Under the pieces are notes generated by a model that was not told the origin of the DNA, did no database searches, and was given only the letters and a program-made list of their open reading frames with translations. The translations under genes and the position numbers were made by a program. DNA of 64,000 bases, taken from Pseudoduganella violacea. Lineage in GTDB: Bacteria; Pseudomonadota; Gammaproteobacteria; Burkholderiales; Burkholderiaceae_D. The first letter of the stretch is position 1. Each line of letters starts with the position of its first letter. Shown piece after piece: positions 60,501 to 64,000 of the stretch. The stretch is taken from positions 1-64,000 of the forward strand of contig NZ_JACHXD010000001.1 in the NCBI RefSeq assembly GCF_014191875.1, given 5' to 3'.

Positions 60501-61106
60501 ATGACTACCGAACGCCTTACCGACCGCAAGCGCGCCGCCATCGTAGAGGCTGCCATCGCGGAATTCCGCCAGCATGGTTTCGACGCCACCAGCATGGACA
60601 AGATCGCCGCCACGGCCGGCGTGTCGAAGCGCACCGTGTACAACCACTTTCCGGCCAAGGAGGAGCTGTTCGCGGAAATCCTGCAGGAGCTGTGGAAGTG
60701 CAGTGCGCCGCTGGACGCCCTCGTCTACTGTCCCGGCGTGCCGCTGCGCGCGCAATTGCTGGAACTGATGCGGCAGAAAATGCTGCTGCTGCAAGACGAG
60801 TATTTCCTCGACGTGGCCCGCGTGGCGATCGCCGAAGCCATCCACCGTCCGCAGCGCGCGCGCGAGATGGTCGATCGATTGGCCGACAAGGAGGAAGGCG
60901 TGACCGGTTTTATCCGCGCCGCCCAGCAGGATGGCCAGTTAAAGGAAGGCGACCCGGCCTTCATCTCCCATCTACTGCAAGGCCAGTTGAAGGCCTTCGC
61001 CTTCTGGCCGCAAGTGGCAATGGGCCAGCCGCCGCTGGATGCGGAACGCCAGCAGGCCGTCATCGACACGGCTGTCGATATGTTCCTGTCCTACTTCGGA
61101 CGCTAA
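60501..61106 (+). CDS. TetR/AcrR-family regulator
   Basis: A 201-residue protein with the TetR DNA-binding domain (IVEAAIAEFRQHGFDATSMD, KIAATAGVSKRTVYNHFPAK) and an all-helical ligand domain of the TetR_C type. GGGG precedes the ATG. It is divergent from the MBL-fold gene, with operator palindromes in the shared promoter region; autoregulation is likely. The ligand is unknown. Confidence 0.9.
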   Translation: MTTERLTDRKRAAIVEAAIAEFRQHGFDATSMDKIAATAGVSKRTVYNHFPAKEELFAEILQELWKCSAPLDALVYCPGVPLRAQLLELMRQKMLLLQDEYFLDVARVAIAEAIHRPQRAREMVDRLADKEEGVTGFIRAAQQDGQLKEGDPAFISHLLQGQLKAFAFWPQVAMGQPPLDAERQQAVIDTAVDMFLSYFGR

Positions 61107-61112
61107 GCAGCA

Positions 61113-62198
61113 TTAAGCGAAACGCACCGCGTACACCGGCGGCAGATTGAGCGAGATGGTCTGCCAGTAATCGCCGCCATTGGCCGAGAGCCAGACCCCG
61201 CCCGTGGTGGACGCCATCAGCAGCGTCTTGCCATCGTCGGCCACGACCAAGCCATGACGGTAGACCAAGTCGTAACAGTGCTCCTGCGGCAAGCCGCCGC
61301 GCAGCACGGCGAAGCTGGCGCCGCCATCGTTGGTGCGGGTGACGGCCAGCGCGGCATCCACCGGCACGCGCTGCTGGTCGGCCACGCCGGGCACGAACCA
61401 GGCGGTGTTGCCGTCGCGCGGATGTACGGCCACGGCAAAGCCGAAACTCGATAGCGGCGCCGTTTTCACCTCGGCCCAGTTGCGGCCATTGTCGGTGGAG
61501 TGCCAGATGCCGCAATGGTGCTGGCACCACAGCACGTCCGGCTCATCCTGGCAGCGCACGATGCGGTGCGGGTCTTGCGCGTCTTCCTGCTCCGCCAGAT
61601 CGGGCGGCATATAGTTGGCGCGCATGCCTTTCGCGCGCAGCGACCAGGTGGCGCCGCCGTCCTCGGTCAGCCAGGCGCCGGCGCAGGACACGCCCACCAG
61701 CACCGCATTGCTGTTGCGCGGATCGACACAGATGCTGTGAATGCCGGGATAGTCGTAGCCGCCGCCAAACCACTGGCTGCGGTTCTCCACATTCCACAGC
61801 GAGTCCACCAGCTGCCAGCTGTCGCCGCGGTCATTGGAACGGAACAGGCCTCCGGGCAGCGTGCCCGCCCACAGCACGCCCGGCTGATCGGGACCACCGG
61901 TTTCCAGCGACCAGATTTGGCGCAGCGTCCATTCGGTCTTGTCCGTGCTGTCCTCCGGTTTGGGTGGGTAGACCGGCACCGCCACCTCCTGCCACTCGCC
62001 GCCGGCATCGCGCCGCTGCAGCTTGCAGCCAAAATGGCCCAGGTTCAGGGCCGCGTAAGTGGCGCCGTCGCGCGCATCGTTCAGCACCATGGACACCGGC
62101 TCGCCGTAGAAATGCTTGTCCACCACGGCCCACTCGCCGCCCTTGGCGGCCAGCTCGAACAAACCCTTGCGGGTGGCGATGAAAGCGCGGTCTGGCAT
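61113..62198 (-). CDS. BNR/sortilin-like repeat protein (exo-alpha-sialidase-like beta-propeller)
   Basis: A 361-residue protein with the BNR/Asp-box repeats SNDRGDSWQLV, TEDGGATWSL, STDNGRNWAEV, TNDGGASFAV and SANGGDYWQT, so a beta-propeller. There is no signal peptide; it begins MPDRAFIATRKGLFELAAKG. Annotated members are called glycosyl hydrolase or exo-alpha-sialidase, but sialidase catalytic residues are not evident, and a WD/YCF48-type binding role is possible. I chose the start at 62198, one base after the MoaD-like gene's stop, and it is clearly co-transcribed with that gene. Confidence 0.8.
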   Translation of the reverse strand: MPDRAFIATRKGLFELAAKGGEWAVVDKHFYGEPVSMVLNDARDGATYAALNLGHFGCKLQRRDAGGEWQEVAVPVYPPKPEDSTDKTEWTLRQIWSLETGGPDQPGVLWAGTLPGGLFRSNDRGDSWQLVDSLWNVENRSQWFGGGYDYPGIHSICVDPRNSNAVLVGVSCAGAWLTEDGGATWSLRAKGMRANYMPPDLAEQEDAQDPHRIVRCQDEPDVLWCQHHCGIWHSTDNGRNWAEVKTAPLSSFGFAVAVHPRDGNTAWFVPGVADQQRVPVDAALAVTRTNDGGASFAVLRGGLPQEHCYDLVYRHGLVVADDGKTLLMASTTGGVWLSANGGDYWQTISLNLPPVYAVRFA

Positions 62199-62199
62199 G

Positions 62200-62469
62200 T
62201 CAGCCTCCTGAGAGTGCCTGCAAAATATAGATGCTGGAATCGGCTTGCAAGGGATCGTCGAGCAGAGCGCGGTCGCGGCAACGCTGGCCGTCGATGAAGA
62301 TGACGACATTGGGACGCAAATGACCCTGATCGTCCAGCACATAGCCGCGCAAGCGCGCATTTCCGGCGAAAGCGCCATCGAGGGCGGCGCGCAGGGTCGT
62401 CGCCTGCGTTTCCAGCTGCGGAACGGGCAGGAAACGCGCCAACTGCTGGGTGAAGATGATCTGCGCCAC
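62200..62469 (-). CDS. MoaD/ThiS-family sulfur-carrier-like protein
   Basis: An 89-residue ubiquitin-fold protein ending in Gly-Gly (ILQALSGG), the hallmark of MoaD/ThiS sulfur carriers that are adenylated and thiocarboxylated at the C-terminus. The body reads MAQIIFTQQLARFLPVPQLE and LRPNVVIFIDGQRC. No moaE, thiG or activating E1-type enzyme is in the window. It is the first gene of a pair with the BNR-repeat protein. Confidence 0.8.
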   Translation of the reverse strand: MAQIIFTQQLARFLPVPQLETQATTLRAALDGAFAGNARLRGYVLDDQGHLRPNVVIFIDGQRCRDRALLDDPLQADSSIYILQALSGG

Positions 62470-62553
62470 GGCTCTCCTCCAAGGTGGAAATTCTAGCGCG
62501 GTTCGGTGCGGCTTTGGCCTAAAATAAAAGCGGGCGAACCACCGGAGCCACAG

Positions 62554-62871
62554 ATGTCGATTACCCAGCTGGAACTAGAGTTGCTGATGCAGGAAGTCGA
62601 ACAGGAAGACCCGATTGATTTTGCCGACCTGCCTTTTGACGAAAAAGAGCTGCGCGGCCTGGTCGCCAGCCATCTCTGCGAGATGGCCGATGCGATGGAC
62701 AAGTTCACCGAGGAAGACCGCCGTCTGACCTTGCTGGCGGTGGCGGCCAAGCTGGTGCTGGAAAACCTGGTGCTGCATGTGCAATTGCTGCGCCGCCACG
62801 GCCTGCCGCTGAACGAACAGACCGAGGCGCTGCTGATGCGCCTGCGCCGCAGCCGGCCCGAGGACGATTGA
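62554..62871 (+). CDS. Hypothetical protein (105 aa)
   Basis: A short acidic helical protein: MSITQLELELLMQEVEQEDP followed by a helical bundle-like region (LRGLVASHLCEMADAMDKFT, LTLLAVAAKLVLENLVLHVQ). It has a CGGAG site. No recognised domain or signal peptide. The end abuts the convergent ferredoxin gene with one base between stops (62871/62873), so the transcripts are convergent. Confidence 0.6.
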   Translation: MSITQLELELLMQEVEQEDPIDFADLPFDEKELRGLVASHLCEMADAMDKFTEEDRRLTLLAVAAKLVLENLVLHVQLLRRHGLPLNEQTEALLMRLRRSRPEDD

Positions 62872-62872
62872 T

Positions 62873-63148
62873 TCAGACCTGGCGCGCCGCCGGCACCGAG
62901 ATCACCAGATCGCTGTCCGCCACGGCGACGCAGGGCAGGATGAAGCCTTCGCGCTTTTCGTCCAGGCTCAGTCCCGGCCACTCGACCAGATAATGCACCG
63001 TGCCGCTGGCGTGACAAAAACAGGTGCGGCAAGTGCCGTTGCGGCAGGAGCTGGGCAGGCGGATGCCCGCCTGTTCGGCCGCGGCCAGCACGGTGCGGCC
63101 CTCCCCTGCCTCGAATTCCCAGCCTTGCGGCTCGACGCGGATCTTCAT
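62873..63148 (-). CDS. 2Fe-2S ferredoxin
   Basis: A 91-residue plant-type ferredoxin with the [2Fe-2S] ligands C35-x4-C40-x2-C43 (SSCRNGTCRTCFC) and C73 (FILPCVA). It carries electrons for an unidentified partner. The ATG at 63148 overlaps the stop of the upstream asparagine-synthase-like gene as ATGA, so the two are coupled. An extra Cys (C45) next to the cluster is unusual. Confidence 0.88.
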   Translation of the reverse strand: MKIRVEPQGWEFEAGEGRTVLAAAEQAGIRLPSSCRNGTCRTCFCHASGTVHYLVEWPGLSLDEKREGFILPCVAVADSDLVISVPAARQV

Positions 63149-64000
63149 TGGCTCAGCCGCTCCGGCGCGCGCGCCGGCTCGCAAGCCGACCAGTATTTGT
63201 GGAAGGTGGAGGCGGTGTTGATCAGGTAGGCGCAATCGCGCCAGCCCAGGCGCGTGAGCCAGACGGCGGCGTTCAGCATGCGCCGGCTGATCAGGTGCTC
63301 AGGGAAGCGCTGGCTGGCGAGCACCTGGCGGCCCTTGTCGGCGGCGTGGCGGCGCATCTGGCGCAGCACGGATGGATCGAAATAGTCGTGCCACTGGTAT
63401 TTCAGGCCGGCGGGCATGGGCAGCTCGCAAGGCACGTGGCCGGGATAGGCTTGCCATGGGATGGTATCCAGTCCATTCGGGAAGCGTGCCAGCCAATCCA
63501 TATAGAAACGGTGTTCGAGGAAGGCGTCCACCGGCTGGCGCAGCACGGTTTCGAGGAAGCTGGCGTCGAGGAAGGGCAGCTGGAATTCCATGCGCTCGCG
63601 ATCGATCTCTTCGAAGTGCTGGGCCAGGTGGCGGCGCTGGTCATTGAACATCAGGAAAAGGTGGAAGGCGCGGCCCCGATCTGCACCCTGGATGGCGTCC
63701 AGTTCTTCCAGCGCGCCTTGCAGCGGCAAGCCTTGCAGGGTTTCGCGCATGGCGGCCGGGATGATGCGCGAAGGCAGTCCCTTGTTGAAACGGGCCAGCG
63801 CCTCGGCCGGCGCGCCGCGCTGCATATCGGCCACCAGCTCGCGGTCCATATACACATGCCCCAGCGAGACGCTGCCGCCATCGCCCGACCACAACAGGCG
63901 CGGACGGTCGCTGGTCAGCGGGCCGAATTCGTGGCGCATCCATTCCTTCAGCTCGGACTTGTGATAACCGCGTCCGGCATCGCTGCCTTCCTGCACCAAT
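63145..64000 (-). CDS. Asparagine-synthase-like protein, C-terminal part (cut by the window end)
   Basis: At least 285 residues of a protein in the asparagine synthase/ATP-pyrophosphatase family. The piece LLWSGDGGSVSLGHVYMDRE corresponds to the second ATP-site motif of AsnB (the GDGGD-type loop), though GDGGS replaces the usual GDGGD. The C-terminal region (RRHLAQHFEEIDRERMEFQL, PFLDASFLETVL) matches the family's end. The N-terminal glutaminase domain, if any, lies beyond 64000; the frame remains open at the boundary. Such proteins also amidate or cyclise peptides or modify sugars, so the asparagine role is not sure. It is followed by a ferredoxin gene. Confidence 0.75.
   Translation of the reverse strand, partial: LVQEGSDAGRGYHKSELKEWMRHEFGPLTSDRPRLLWSGDGGSVSLGHVYMDRELVADMQRGAPAEALARFNKGLPSRIIPAAMRETLQGLPLQGALEELDAIQGADRGRAFHLFLMFNDQRRHLAQHFEEIDRERMEFQLPFLDASFLETVLRQPVDAFLEHRFYMDWLARFPNGLDTIPWQAYPGHVPCELPMPAGLKYQWHDYFDPSVLRQMRRHAADKGRQVLASQRFPEHLISRRMLNAAVWLTRLGWRDCAYLINTASTFHKYWSACEPARAPERLSQ

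Overview
The window looks like the chromosome of a betaproteobacterium of the Oxalobacteraceae (Massilia/Duganella/Telluria type). This is inferred from the high GC content, the Rieske-cytochrome b-cytochrome c1-sspA-sspB gene order, and the similarity of most proteins to that group as I know it. Most of it is ordinary core and accessory chromosome, with several small acquired patches.

Layout. 1-800: an IS3-family element, cut by the window edge, lying against the 3' remnant of a second IS3-type transposase. 800-9,372: a type I restriction-modification operon hsdR-hsdS-X-hsdM, where X is a Schlafen/AlbA_2-type ATP-binding protein gene placed inside the operon, followed by a 5'-truncated XRE regulator. 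The block ends at a tRNA-Thr(UGU) gene, so it reads as a genomic island beside a tRNA. 9.5-13.8 kb: sspB, sspA and the cytochrome bc1 complex on the minus strand, preceded by an 88-bp MITE-like element. 14-17.6 kb: mscL, a DegS/DegQ-like protease, a DUF2461 protein and two small secreted proteins.

17.6-30.6 kb: a complete tad (tight adherence, Flp pilus) locus on the minus strand. Transcription runs from a 58-codon flp pilin gene through tadV, an unusual AAA ATPase, cpaB/rcpC, the secretin rcpA, a lipoprotein, three pseudopilin-like TadG/E/F proteins, tadZ, tadA, tadB, tadC and a TPR/LytR_C lipoprotein. Next to it lie a diguanylate cyclase and an HD-GYP phosphodiesterase, convergent to each other, which could couple c-di-GMP to adhesion. 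33.4-36.5 kb: a LysR regulator, a glycosyltransferase and a PemK/MazF-type toxin-antitoxin pair.

36.5-38.85 kb: an AT-rich islet framed by two 77-bp direct repeats. It holds a LysR-gene remnant, a secreted Gly/Cys-rich protein interrupted at a run of nine C residues, and a small partner ORF. 38.9-45.9 kb: a fused indolepyruvate:ferredoxin oxidoreductase and the fused isobutyryl-CoA mutase icmF, fitting branched-chain/aromatic amino- and keto-acid catabolism. 46-49.6 kb: defence/immunity-like small genes: a PIN toxin-antitoxin pair, a second orphan antitoxin, an AAA ATPase behind a palindromic operator, and an orphan barstar cluster.

49.6-58.7 kb: an alpha-glucoside utilisation locus consisting of a GH65 phosphorylase, beta-phosphoglucomutase, an MFS transporter and a LacI regulator in one operon, plus a second LacI gene divergent from a TonB-dependent receptor, with clear palindromic operators. 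The receptor would import the sugar across the outer membrane, the MFS protein across the inner membrane, the phosphorylase would give beta-glucose-1-phosphate and PgmB glucose-6-phosphate. 58.8-64 kb: a large inverted repeat, a metallo-beta-lactamase-fold lipase-like protein divergent from its likely TetR regulator, a MoaD/ThiS-like protein with a BNR-repeat protein, a 2Fe-2S ferredoxin, and an asparagine-synthase-like protein cut by the window end.
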